A DNA stretch of 6,164 nt from assembly GCA_944376975.1 (NCBI GenBank), contig CALWEE010000108.1, forward strand, positions 1 to 6,164, in the 5' to 3' direction. Under the pieces are notes generated by a model. It saw only the letters and a list, made by a program, of their open reading frames with translations, was not told the DNA's origin and ran no database searches. Position numbers and translations under genes: made by a program. The DNA is from an uncultured Lachnospiraceae bacterium (GTDB lineage: Bacteria > Bacillota > Clostridia > Lachnospirales > Lachnospiraceae). Shown in pieces: positions 1 to 6,164 of the stretch (the stretch's first letter is position 1; the number at the start of each line of letters is the position of its first letter).

Positions 1-1633
1 AGGCACGCTGACCCAGAATAAGATGACTGTGGAACAGTATTATGTCGGCGGGAAAGTCATACCGGCCCAGGATGTGGATCCGGACCGTCCGGAAGAAGAA
101 CGGCTCATGCTCTACAGCGTGCTGTGCAATGACTCGGTCATCACCGATGACGTTGAAGTGGGCGATCCCACGGAGACAGCCCTTGTCAGCCTGGCGGAGA
201 AAAAGGGCTGGCATACGGAAGAAGTGCGCCGGCGCATTCCCAGGGAAGGGGAGAATCCGTTTGACAGCGACCGGAAGCTGATGTCGGTCAAATGTACGGT
301 GGAAGGCCGGACCATCCTGATCGTCAAAGGCGCCGTGGACGTTTTGCTCGGCCGCATGGACCGGGTAGAGAAGGCGGGACAGACGGCGGCTTTGGCGGCA
401 GAAGATAAACGGCGGATCGAAGAACAGAACGAGGCGTTTTCCGCCTCCGGCCTGCGCGTCCTGGCCTTTGGCTACAAAGAGATCGAAAAGGACCGGGAAG
501 TTGGGCTGGACGATGAGGACGGCCTCATATTCGCCGGACTGATCGCCATGATGGACCCGCCCCGAAAAGAATCCATGGACGCGGTCGCCGCCTGTAAACG
601 GGCCGGCATCCGTCCGGTCATGATCACCGGCGACCATAAAGTGACCGCGTCCGCCATTGCCCGGCGGATCGGTATACTGGACGAAGGGCGCAAAGCCTGC
701 GAAGGCGCCGATATCGACGCCATGTCCGATGAGGAACTGAAAGATTTCGTGGATGAAGTGGCGGTCTATGCCCGGGTTTCGCCGGAGCACAAGATCCGCA
801 TCGTCCGGGCCTGGCAGGAGAGAGGCAATATCGTGGCCATGACCGGCGACGGCGTCAATGACGCGCCGGCGCTGAAGCAGGCCGATATCGGCGTGGCCAT
901 GGGCATCACCGGAAGCGAAGTGGCGAAGGACGCCGCGGCCATGGTACTGACAGACGACAATTTCGCCACCATCGTCAAAGCGGTGGAAAATGGAAGGAAT
1001 GTATATAAAAACATCACCCATTCCATCCAGTTCCTTCTTTCCGGCAACTTCGGAGCCATACTGGCCGTGCTTTACGCGTCGATCGCCGGACTGCCCGTTC
1101 CCTTCGCGCCGGTCCACCTGCTGTTCATCAACCTGCTGACGGACAGCCTGCCGGCCATCGCCCTGGGATTAGAGCCCCACGATCCGGCAGTCATGGACGA
1201 GGCCCCGCGTCCGAAGAACGCGTCGATCCTTAACCGGAATTTCCTGACGGCCATCGGCCTGGAAGGGCTTTGCATCGGCGTCACTTCCATGATCGGCTTT
1301 TATCTGGGATATCAGGGCGGCAACAGCACCCTGGCCTGCACCATGGCGTTCGGCACACTGTGTACCGCCCGTCTGATGCACGGCTTCAACTCCAAATCAG
1401 ATCGTCCGGTCCTGTTCACGAAACGGTTTTTCAACAACAAATACCTGATCGGCGCCTTTTTTCTGGGCCTTGTCCTGATCACGCTTGTCATGGTCTGCCC
1501 GCCGTTAAAAGGCATCTTCCAGGTACAGTCGCTGACGCTGGGACAGCTGCTTTGCGTATACGGCCTGGCCTTTGTCAATATACCGGTCATCCAGCTTATG
1601 AAAGCGATCCGGGCAAAAATAAAGAAATCATGA
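1..1633 (+). CDS. P-type cation ATPase, probable Ca2+ pump (P2-type), 5'-truncated by the window edge
   Basis: This is a membrane pump that uses ATP to export a cation, most likely Ca2+, from the cytoplasm. The reading frame is open from base 2 and begins GTLTQNKM, the second half of DKTGTLT, so the phosphorylated Asp lies three codons upstream and the ATG at 23 is internal. Counting from that Met, the nucleotide-binding domain shows GDPTE (48-52), PFDSDRK (79-85) and KGA (102-104). The phosphorylation domain follows with DPPR (178-181), TGD (202-204) and TGDGVNDAP (274-282). Six membrane segments (M5-M10) lie at about 334-526. M6 carries NLLTD (370-374), the Ca2+-ligand pattern NxxTD of SERCA-like pumps. 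M5 has SGNFGA (340-345), keeping the Asn but with Ala where SERCA site I has Glu771, so one ion per cycle is likely (inference). About 540 codons are visible; M1-M4 and the actuator domain are missing. Mn2+ or another cation cannot be excluded. Confidence 0.93.
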   Translation, partial: GTLTQNKMTVEQYYVGGKVIPAQDVDPDRPEEERLMLYSVLCNDSVITDDVEVGDPTETALVSLAEKKGWHTEEVRRRIPREGENPFDSDRKLMSVKCTVEGRTILIVKGAVDVLLGRMDRVEKAGQTAALAAEDKRRIEEQNEAFSASGLRVLAFGYKEIEKDREVGLDDEDGLIFAGLIAMMDPPRKESMDAVAACKRAGIRPVMITGDHKVTASAIARRIGILDEGRKACEGADIDAMSDEELKDFVDEVAVYARVSPEHKIRIVRAWQERGNIVAMTGDGVNDAPALKQADIGVAMGITGSEVAKDAAAMVLTDDNFATIVKAVENGRNVYKNITHSIQFLLSGNFGAILAVLYASIAGLPVPFAPVHLLFINLLTDSLPAIALGLEPHDPAVMDEAPRPKNASILNRNFLTAIGLEGLCIGVTSMIGFYLGYQGGNSTLACTMAFGTLCTARLMHGFNSKSDRPVLFTKRFFNNKYLIGAFFLGLVLITLVMVCPPLKGIFQVQSLTLGQLLCVYGLAFVNIPVIQLMKAIRAKIKKS

Positions 1634-1660
1634 AAAAAATATGAGAAAACAGGAACAGGA

Positions 1661-1689
1661 TTGAAGGGCGTCCGGTAGAGGACTATAAT
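1661..1689 (+). promoter_or_regulatory. Sigma-A-type promoter of the ABC transporter gene
   Basis: A TTGAAG -35 box (1661-1666, 4 of 6 consensus bases) lies exactly 17 bp before a perfect TATAAT -10 box (1684-1689). Transcription would start near 1696, leaving a leader of roughly 27 bases before the ATG at 1723. The promoter lies in the 89-base gap after the ATPase stop codon, so the ABC gene probably has its own transcript. It is predicted from hexamers and spacing alone. Confidence 0.7.
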
Positions 1690-1696
1690 GTTCTCT
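1677..1696. promoter_or_regulatory. Operator-like dyad centred on the -10 box
   Basis: The arms AGAGGAC (1677-1683) and GTTCTCT (1690-1696) are inverted repeats matching at 6 of 7 positions. The six-base spacer between them is exactly the TATAAT -10 box. A dimeric repressor bound here would block RNA polymerase. No regulator gene is in the window, so a repressor site is inference, and chance symmetry remains possible. Confidence 0.4.
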
Positions 1697-1710
1697 GGAT
1701 CAACAGGAAA

Positions 1711-1715
1711 AGGAG
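1711..1715 (+). promoter_or_regulatory. Ribosome binding site of the ABC gene
   Basis: AGGAG, within the purine run AAAAGGAGAAG, ends 7 bases before the ATG at 1723. It fixes that ATG as the start. The protein then begins MLQIKNIFKEY, the usual opening of a MacB/LolD-type nucleotide-binding domain. Confidence 0.85.
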
Positions 1716-1722
1716 AAGTTCT

Positions 1723-4700
1723 ATGCTTCAGATCAAAAACATCTTCAAGGAATATAAGACGGGAAGCCTGGTCCAGAAAGCGCTTGGCGGCGTCAGCCTG
1801 AACCTGAGAGACAATGAATTCGTGGCGATCCTCGGGCCCAGCGGTTCGGGGAAGACCACGCTTTTGAACATCATCGGCGGATTGGACCGGTATGACAGCG
1901 GCGATCTGGTCATCAACGGCATATCCACCAAAAAATATAAAGACAGGGATTGGGATTCTTACCGGAACCATACCATCGGTTTCGTATTCCAGAGCTATAA
2001 CCTGATCCCGCATCAGACGATCCTTTCCAATGTGGAACTGGCCCTTACCATATCGGGCATATCCAAGGGCGAGCGAAGGACACGGGCGGCAAAAGCGCTG
2101 GAGAAGGTGGGGCTGGGCGACCAGCTCCATAAAAAACCCAATCAGATGTCCGGCGGCCAGATGCAGCGCGTGGCCATCGCCCGGGCGCTGGTCAACGACC
2201 CGGATATCCTTCTGGCGGACGAGCCCACCGGCGCGTTGGACAGCGACACCAGCATCCAGGTCATGGATCTTTTGCAGGAGGTGGCCAAAGACCGTCTGGT
2301 GGTCATGGTCACCCACAATCCGGAGCTGGCGCAGCAATACGCCACCCGTATCGTTACCCTCCGGGACGGCCAGATCCGGTCGGATTCCGATCCCTATGAA
2401 TTGGACGCGTCGGCGCTGGAAGAACCGGAACACCGGAACATGGGCCGCGCGTCCATGTCTTTTTTGACGGCGCTTTCCCTGAGCTTCAACAATCTGAAGA
2501 CGAAAAAGGCCCGTACCCTTCTGACATCTTTCGCCGGTTCCATCGGCATCATCGGCATTGCCCTGATCTTGTCCCTTTCAAACGGCGTCAACCAGTATAT
2601 CCAGAATGTGGAAGAGGACACGCTGTCCGAATATCCGCTTGAGATACAAAGCACCGGCATCAACTTGTCTTCCCTTATGACCGGAAGTATGGGATCGGAC
2701 GGGGAAGACGCGGACGACGTGCAGGTGCGCCAGGTGATCAGCAGCATGTTTTCCACTATGGATTCCAACGACCTGGAATCCTTGAAGACCTATCTGGACA
2801 GCGATGAAAGCGGTGTGGATCTGTATGCCAACGCGGTGGAATACGCCTACGGCGTGACGCCGCTGATCTACCGGGAAGACGGGGACGCTATACGTCAGGT
2901 CAATCCGGACCGGTCCTTTGAGGCGATCGGACTGGGATCGTCATCCGGTTCCAACAGTCTCATGTCCATGGCCATGAGCACGGACGTGTTTTATGAGATG
3001 CCGGAAAATACCCGGCTGTTTGAAAGCCAGTATGATATCAAGGCCGGACGCTGGCCCGAGAAATACAATGAATGCGTACTTGTCCTGAACGGGGACGGCA
3101 GCGTGACCGACTTTATGCTCTACACCCTGGGGCTTCGGGATTCGGTGGAACTGGACGATATGATCAGTCAGTTCATCAATGAGGAGAAGATCGAAACGCC
3201 CACCGACAACCGGTCGTATGCCTACGATGAGATGCTGGGGATCACGTTCAAACTGGTGAACAACGCCGATCTGTATCAGTACGACAGCGCCTACGGCGTG
3301 TGGACCGACAAATCGGAAGACGCGGACTACATGAAAAAGATCGTAAAAGACGGGGAAGACCTGACGATCGTGGGCGTGGTCCAGCCGTCGGAAGACGCCA
3401 GCGCCGGCCTTTTAAGCCCGGGTATCGGCTATCCGGCGTCCCTCGTGACCCATGTGGCCGGTGAGGCGGCAGACAGCAAGATCGTCAAAGAACAGCTGCA
3501 GGATCCCAGGACCAATGTTTTTACGGGAGAAGCCTTCGGGTCCGAGGAAGGCAGCGGCAGCTTTGACATGGAGTCTTTATTCACGGTCGATACGGAAGCG
3601 TTCCAGAACGCCTTCGCCTTCGATCCGTCCGGCCTGATGGATACTTTCGCTTCCTCCATGGATCTGGACGCGGGAAATATGGATCTTTCAGGGATGATCG
3701 ATCTGTCCGGCATATCCGTGGACATGCCGGATGACTCGGCCATCGACCTGGGGAGCCTGATCGACAGTCTGGAACTTTCCGTTTCCGAGGACGATGTCCG
3801 TCAGATGGGCGTCAACGTGATCGAAGGCTATCAGGCGTACGCCCAGACCCATCCGGAGGCGGATCTGAGCCGGCTCAACGACGCCTTCGCGGGTTATCTG
3901 TCCACGCCGGAAGCCCAGGAGATCCTGGGCAGGCATATCGGCGAGATCATCCAGTCGGGCGGCGGCCTGAACATCACGGCGGAACAGCTTCAGCAGCTTG
4001 TCAGCGACGTGATGAGCGGTTTTCAGGCATATGCCCAGGCCAACGGCTATACCGATCCGGAACGGTTTTCCGAGTATCTGGCCATGTACCTTGCCACGCC
4101 GGAAGCGCAGCAGATCCTCGCGGACTGGGGCGCCCGTCTGTTGGCGGATATGGGAAATATCACGGTTTCCTCCGAACAGCTGAATGCCCTGGCTGGTGAA
4201 CTGGCCTCCGGCTACCAAAGCTACGCGGCGGCGTCCGGTTATCCGGATCCGGCAAAGATCGGCCAGTATCTGTCCGATTATCTGAATACGCCGGAAGCCG
4301 GACAGATCATGTCGGACAGCCTGGCTTCCATCGTGAACGTGGATGAGTTGGAGCGTCAGATCGGCGCGTCCATTGAAAATTACGTGGAGGAAGCCATGAC
4401 TTCTTACGGTCAGGCGTTAGGGACCACACTGGAGGAGCAGATGACCGGGATCGTCAACCAGGTGACCGGCCAGATCAGCGCAAGCCTCCAGTCCGGTATG
4501 GCGCAGGCGGCCTCCAGCCTGGGCGATACGATGGGCAGTGCTTTGACCATCGATCCGGCGGCTTTTTCCGATGTGATAAAAGTCAATATGGACAGCGAAG
4601 AACTGTCGGAACTGCTCCTGTCCATGTCGGCCACAAAAAACGCCACCTATGAGTCCAATCTTAAGACTCTTGGCTATGTGGACTTTGACGTGCCCAGCGC

Positions 4701-5268
4701 CATATCCATCTATCCGAAGGACTTTGAAAGCAAAGAATATATACTGGATATACTGGATCGTTACAACGAACGCATGGAAGCGGAGGGCAAGGACGACCAG
4801 GTCATCACCTATACGGATATGGTGGGGACGCTCATGTCGTCGGTCACCGATATCATTGACGTGATCAGTTATGTGCTGGTGGCGTTCGTTGCCATTTCCC
4901 TTGTGGTCTCTTCCATCATGATCGGCGTCATCACTTATATCAGCGTATTGGAACGGAAGAAGGAGATCGGTATCCTGCGGGCCATCGGCGCGTCCAAACG
5001 GAACGTCTCCCAGGTGTTCAACGCGGAAACGTTCATCATCGGCCTGTGCGCCGGCGTGATCGGCATCGGTCTGACCCTGCTTTTGCTCATACCGGGCAAC
5101 GCCCTGATCCATAAGATCGCCGGACAGGATAATATCAACGCGGTCCTGCCGGTCCTTCCCGCCATCATCCTGATCATCCTGAGCGTGGTCCTTACGTTGA
5201 TCGGCGGACTGATCCCGTCCAAAAAAGCGGCGAAGAGCGATCCGGTGACGGCTTTGCGGGTCGATTAA
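1723..5268 (+). CDS. ABC transporter, fused ATPase and FtsX/MacB-type permease with very large extracytoplasmic region
   Basis: This 1181-residue protein fuses a MacB/LolD-class ATPase to a four-helix FtsX-like permease. The ATPase (about 1-225) has Walker A GPSGSGKTT (38-46), Q-loop Gln90, signature SGGQ (143-146), Walker B ILLADEP (162-168), D-loop ALD (171-173) and switch His198. TM1 is at about 268-289. TM2 (1044-1073), TM3 (1102-1126) and TM4 (1142-1165) are C-terminal, with the cytoplasmic loop LERKKEIGILRAIGASKRN between TM2 and TM3. Residues 290-1043 should lie outside the membrane, several times more than MacB's roughly 200-residue periplasmic domain. They include an Asp/Leu/Ser/Gly stretch (647-682), three 64-residue repeats (687-878) and a proline-free helical stretch (858-944). 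MacB-class proteins usually couple ATP use to movement outside the membrane, in lipoprotein or peptide export, antibiotic resistance or cell-wall enzyme control. The substrate here is unknown. The gene has its own promoter and is intact. Confidence 0.93.
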   Translation: MLQIKNIFKEYKTGSLVQKALGGVSLNLRDNEFVAILGPSGSGKTTLLNIIGGLDRYDSGDLVINGISTKKYKDRDWDSYRNHTIGFVFQSYNLIPHQTILSNVELALTISGISKGERRTRAAKALEKVGLGDQLHKKPNQMSGGQMQRVAIARALVNDPDILLADEPTGALDSDTSIQVMDLLQEVAKDRLVVMVTHNPELAQQYATRIVTLRDGQIRSDSDPYELDASALEEPEHRNMGRASMSFLTALSLSFNNLKTKKARTLLTSFAGSIGIIGIALILSLSNGVNQYIQNVEEDTLSEYPLEIQSTGINLSSLMTGSMGSDGEDADDVQVRQVISSMFSTMDSNDLESLKTYLDSDESGVDLYANAVEYAYGVTPLIYREDGDAIRQVNPDRSFEAIGLGSSSGSNSLMSMAMSTDVFYEMPENTRLFESQYDIKAGRWPEKYNECVLVLNGDGSVTDFMLYTLGLRDSVELDDMISQFINEEKIETPTDNRSYAYDEMLGITFKLVNNADLYQYDSAYGVWTDKSEDADYMKKIVKDGEDLTIVGVVQPSEDASAGLLSPGIGYPASLVTHVAGEAADSKIVKEQLQDPRTNVFTGEAFGSEEGSGSFDMESLFTVDTEAFQNAFAFDPSGLMDTFASSMDLDAGNMDLSGMIDLSGISVDMPDDSAIDLGSLIDSLELSVSEDDVRQMGVNVIEGYQAYAQTHPEADLSRLNDAFAGYLSTPEAQEILGRHIGEIIQSGGGLNITAEQLQQLVSDVMSGFQAYAQANGYTDPERFSEYLAMYLATPEAQQILADWGARLLADMGNITVSSEQLNALAGELASGYQSYAAASGYPDPAKIGQYLSDYLNTPEAGQIMSDSLASIVNVDELERQIGASIENYVEEAMTSYGQALGTTLEEQMTGIVNQVTGQISASLQSGMAQAASSLGDTMGSALTIDPAAFSDVIKVNMDSEELSELLLSMSATKNATYESNLKTLGYVDFDVPSAISIYPKDFESKEYILDILDRYNERMEAEGKDDQVITYTDMVGTLMSSVTDIIDVISYVLVAFVAISLVVSSIMIGVITYISVLERKKEIGILRAIGASKRNVSQVFNAETFIIGLCAGVIGIGLTLLLLIPGNALIHKIAGQDNINAVLPVLPAIILIILSVVLTLIGGLIPSKKAAKSDPVTALRVD
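3661..3768 (+). repeat. Asp/Leu/Ser/Gly micro-repeat segment in the ABC extracytoplasmic region
   Basis: Residues 647-682 of the ABC protein repeat a short unit: DLDAG (647-651), DLSG (654-657), DLSG (660-663) and DLGS (675-678). The first three start six or seven residues apart. The segment is acidic and lies just before the first 64-residue repeat. It may be a flexible linker or a small solenoid. DLDAGNMD loosely recalls a Ca2+-binding loop but lacks the full EF-hand or dockerin pattern. Confidence 0.6.
3781..4356 (+). repeat. Three tandem 64-residue (192-base) repeats within the ABC protein
   Basis: Repeat 1 is 3781-3972 (residues 687-750), repeat 2 is 3973-4164 (751-814) and repeat 3 is 4165-4356 (815-878). 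They align without a single gap. Invariant residues, in repeat 1 numbering, are Gly702, Gln704, Tyr706, Ala707, Asp714, Tyr725, Leu726, Thr728, Pro729, Glu730, Ala731 and Ile734. They form a G-(Y/F)-Q-(A/S)-Y-A block and a Y-L-x-T-P-E-A block. Repeats 1 and 2 share about 20 of 64 residues by hand count, so the duplication is old but its spacing is kept. Each unit looks mainly helical. The unit is not a domain I can name. Confidence 0.88.
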
Positions 5269-5309
5269 AGACGTTTTTTTTCAAACAATAACATATATTT
5301 GATCTGCCC

Positions 5310-5337
5310 TTAACATAATTATGGTAGAAGGTATCTG
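5310..5337 (+). promoter_or_regulatory. Possible ppk promoter (weak)
   Basis: TTAACA (5310-5315, 5 of 6 bases of the -35 consensus) lies 16 bp before TATCTG (5332-5337), a poor -10 box. The A/T-rich stretch at 5274-5300 just upstream could act as an UP element. Other A/T-rich hexamers nearby (TATATT at 5294, CATAAT at 5314) lack a good -35 partner. The region looks promoter-like, but the exact site is uncertain. Confidence 0.3.
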
Positions 5338-5350
5338 AGACCCAAACCAT

Positions 5351-5358
5351 AAGAAAGG
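5351..5358 (+). promoter_or_regulatory. Ribosome binding site of ppk
   Basis: The purine run AAGAAAGG ends 8 bases before the ATG at 5367 and supports that start. Its last two G residues also belong to the 3' arm of the inverted repeat at 5301-5364. Confidence 0.65.
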
Positions 5359-5366
5359 CAGATCCG

Positions 5367-6164
5367 ATGAAAGAACTATACAAAGAAGGATATACCCAGA
5401 ACAGGGAACTGTCCTGGCTTAAATTCAACGACCGCGTCCTCGATGAAGCCGCGGACGAGACGGTGCCCCTGCTGGAAAGACTGAAGTTTATCGCCATATT
5501 TACCAGCAACCTGGACGAGTTTTTCATGATCCGGGTGGGGAGTCTGTTCGACATGATGAACGTGAGGAAAGACCGGATCGACGGACGGTCCGGCATGTCT
5601 CCGGAAAAACAGCTCCAGTGTATTTTTGAGGCGGTCCGGCCGCTGTACGAAAAACGGGACAGGCTGTTTGGCGAAGTGGAGGAACAGCTGCGGCTGTACG
5701 ATATCTGCCAGCTGGATCATGACGAGCTGGAACCGGGCGAGAAAAAACAGGTCAAACGCTATTATAAAGAAGCCATCGAGCCGGTGCTGTCGCCTCAGAT
5801 CGTGGATATCCAGCATCCGTTTCCACATCTGGTCAACAAGGTGATCCATATCGGCGTGATGCTCCGCTATAAAAAGAGGGAGATCTTCGGCGTCGTACCC
5901 ATACCGGCCATGCTGCCGGAGATATTCTGCCTTTCGGGGACCGGGACAAGGTATATACGGACGGAGAATATTGTCCGCGCCTGCGCGGACCGGCTGTTCG
6001 CGCCCTATGAAGTGACAGAGACCGTCGTTTTTGCCGTGACCCGGAACGCGGACGTGAACCCGGACGATGAGATCTTCGCCGAGGAAGCGGATTTCCGGAA
6101 ACGGATCAAAAAGGTCCTGGGGCAGCGCCGCCGCCTGGCGCCGGTCCGGCTGGAGCTTTCCAAC
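5367..6164 (+). CDS. ppk: Polyphosphate kinase 1, 3'-truncated by the window edge
   Basis: PPK1 reversibly moves the terminal phosphate of ATP onto inorganic polyphosphate, building the cell's phosphate and energy store. The frame is open from the ATG at 5367 to the window end, giving 266 of the roughly 700 residues usual for the family. The N-terminal domain is clear: NRELSWLKFNDRVLDEA (12-28), PLLERLKFIAIF (34-45) and SNLDEFFMIRV (47-57). Asn48 aligns with Asn45 of the E. coli enzyme, which contacts ATP. The head domain follows, with the PxLSPQIVDIQHPFPHLVN stretch at about 139-157 and RRRLAPVRLEL near the end. The phosphorylated His and the Arg residues that bind Mg2+ and phosphate lie beyond the window, so catalytic competence cannot be judged. 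The gene follows the ABC gene by 98 bases on the same strand, with a structured leader between them. Confidence 0.96.
   Translation, partial: MKELYKEGYTQNRELSWLKFNDRVLDEAADETVPLLERLKFIAIFTSNLDEFFMIRVGSLFDMMNVRKDRIDGRSGMSPEKQLQCIFEAVRPLYEKRDRLFGEVEEQLRLYDICQLDHDELEPGEKKQVKRYYKEAIEPVLSPQIVDIQHPFPHLVNKVIHIGVMLRYKKREIFGVVPIPAMLPEIFCLSGTGTRYIRTENIVRACADRLFAPYEVTETVVFAVTRNADVNPDDEIFAEEADFRKRIKKVLGQRRRLAPVRLELSN

Larger units (their letters stand above)
5301..5364 (+). promoter_or_regulatory. Nested inverted repeat in the ppk leader, possible ribosome-site-masking hairpin
   Basis: The outer arms GATCTGCC (5301-5308) and GGCAGATC (5357-5364) are perfectly complementary. Nested inside are TTATGGT (5319-5325) and ACCATAA (5346-5352), also perfect, and then GGT (5330-5332) and ACC (5340-5342). 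Together they can form one long interrupted hairpin that ends two bases before the ppk ATG and covers part of its ribosome site. It matches no riboswitch class that I recognise. A regulatory role is inference. Confidence 0.45.

Noticed and set aside
23..25. ATG at 23 as the start of the ATPase gene
   Set aside because: The codons before it read GTLTQNK, an essential part of the P-type ATPase phosphorylation motif, so this Met is internal and the true start lies upstream of the window.
1312..2433. Long minus-strand open frame of 373 codons
   Set aside because: It lies opposite the ATPase 3' end and the clearly conserved ABC ATPase domain. Its protein resembles no family I know, and GC-rich genes often leave such antisense frames open.
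4635..4641. A AAA AAC heptamer in the phase of a -1 frameshift site within the ABC gene, with a -1 frame open to about 4864
   Set aside because: Slippage would remove TM2-TM4. I see no upstream Shine-Dalgarno stimulator or obvious downstream hairpin, and the zero-frame protein is complete and conserved in character. Probably chance (codons for Thr-Lys-Asn).
4417..5112. Minus-strand open frame of 231 codons, and a similar one at 3688-4218
   Set aside because: Both are opposite the ABC coding sequence. The second only mirrors the tandem repeats. No ribosome site or recognisable domain supports either.
5274..5281. T8 tract just after the ABC stop codon as a terminator
   Set aside because: I found only a 3-bp stem (GTC/GAC at about 5260-5272) or a 5-bp stem with a long loop before it, too weak for an intrinsic terminator. 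It may simply be A/T-rich upstream promoter DNA.
5309..5327. CTTAACATAATTATGGTAG as a Pho box for phosphate control of ppk
   Set aside because: Only one half-site (TTAACA) resembles a PhoP/PhoB repeat. The second half does not match, so the evidence is too thin.

Overview
The window reads as ordinary bacterial chromosome. It holds three genes on the plus strand, packed with gaps of about 90-100 bases, and no stretch over 300 bases lacks a gene. The genes are the 3' part of a P-type cation (probably Ca2+) ATPase, a complete and very large ATPase-permease fusion of the MacB/FtsX ABC class, and the 5' part of polyphosphate kinase 1. I saw no mobile element, CRISPR array, tRNA or rRNA. The GC-rich coding sequence, strong AGGAG-type ribosome sites, TATAAT-type promoter and the character of the fused ABC permease suggest a Bacillota organism, most likely a Clostridia/Lachnospiraceae-like anaerobe. 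That placement comes from family knowledge, not from a search.

Layout. Bases 1-1633 encode the ATPase. The window edge cuts inside its phosphorylation motif DKTGTLT, so the catalytic Asp, M1-M4 and actuator domain lie upstream. Bases 1634-1722 hold a good promoter (TTGAAG, 17 bp, TATAAT), whose -10 box sits in the centre of an operator-like dyad, followed by a strong ribosome site. Bases 1723-5268 encode the 1181-residue ABC protein: nucleotide-binding domain, TM1, a predicted extracytoplasmic region of about 750 residues, then TM2-TM4. That region contains an Asp/Leu/Ser/Gly micro-repeat, three perfectly spaced 64-residue repeats and a proline-free helical stretch. Bases 5269-5366 hold a T8 tract and a nested inverted repeat whose 3' arm overlaps the ppk ribosome site. 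Bases 5367 to the end encode the first 266 residues of PPK1.

How the genes relate. The promoter at 1661-1689 suggests the ABC gene is transcribed on its own rather than only with the ATPase. With no convincing terminator after it, transcription may run on into ppk, and there the inverted repeat could limit translation. A shared job (Ca2+ efflux, envelope function, polyphosphate storage) is possible but nothing in the sequence proves it.

The most interesting items are the modular outer region of the ABC protein, the dyad centred on the -10 box, and the structured ppk leader. None of these amounts to a clearly new system.
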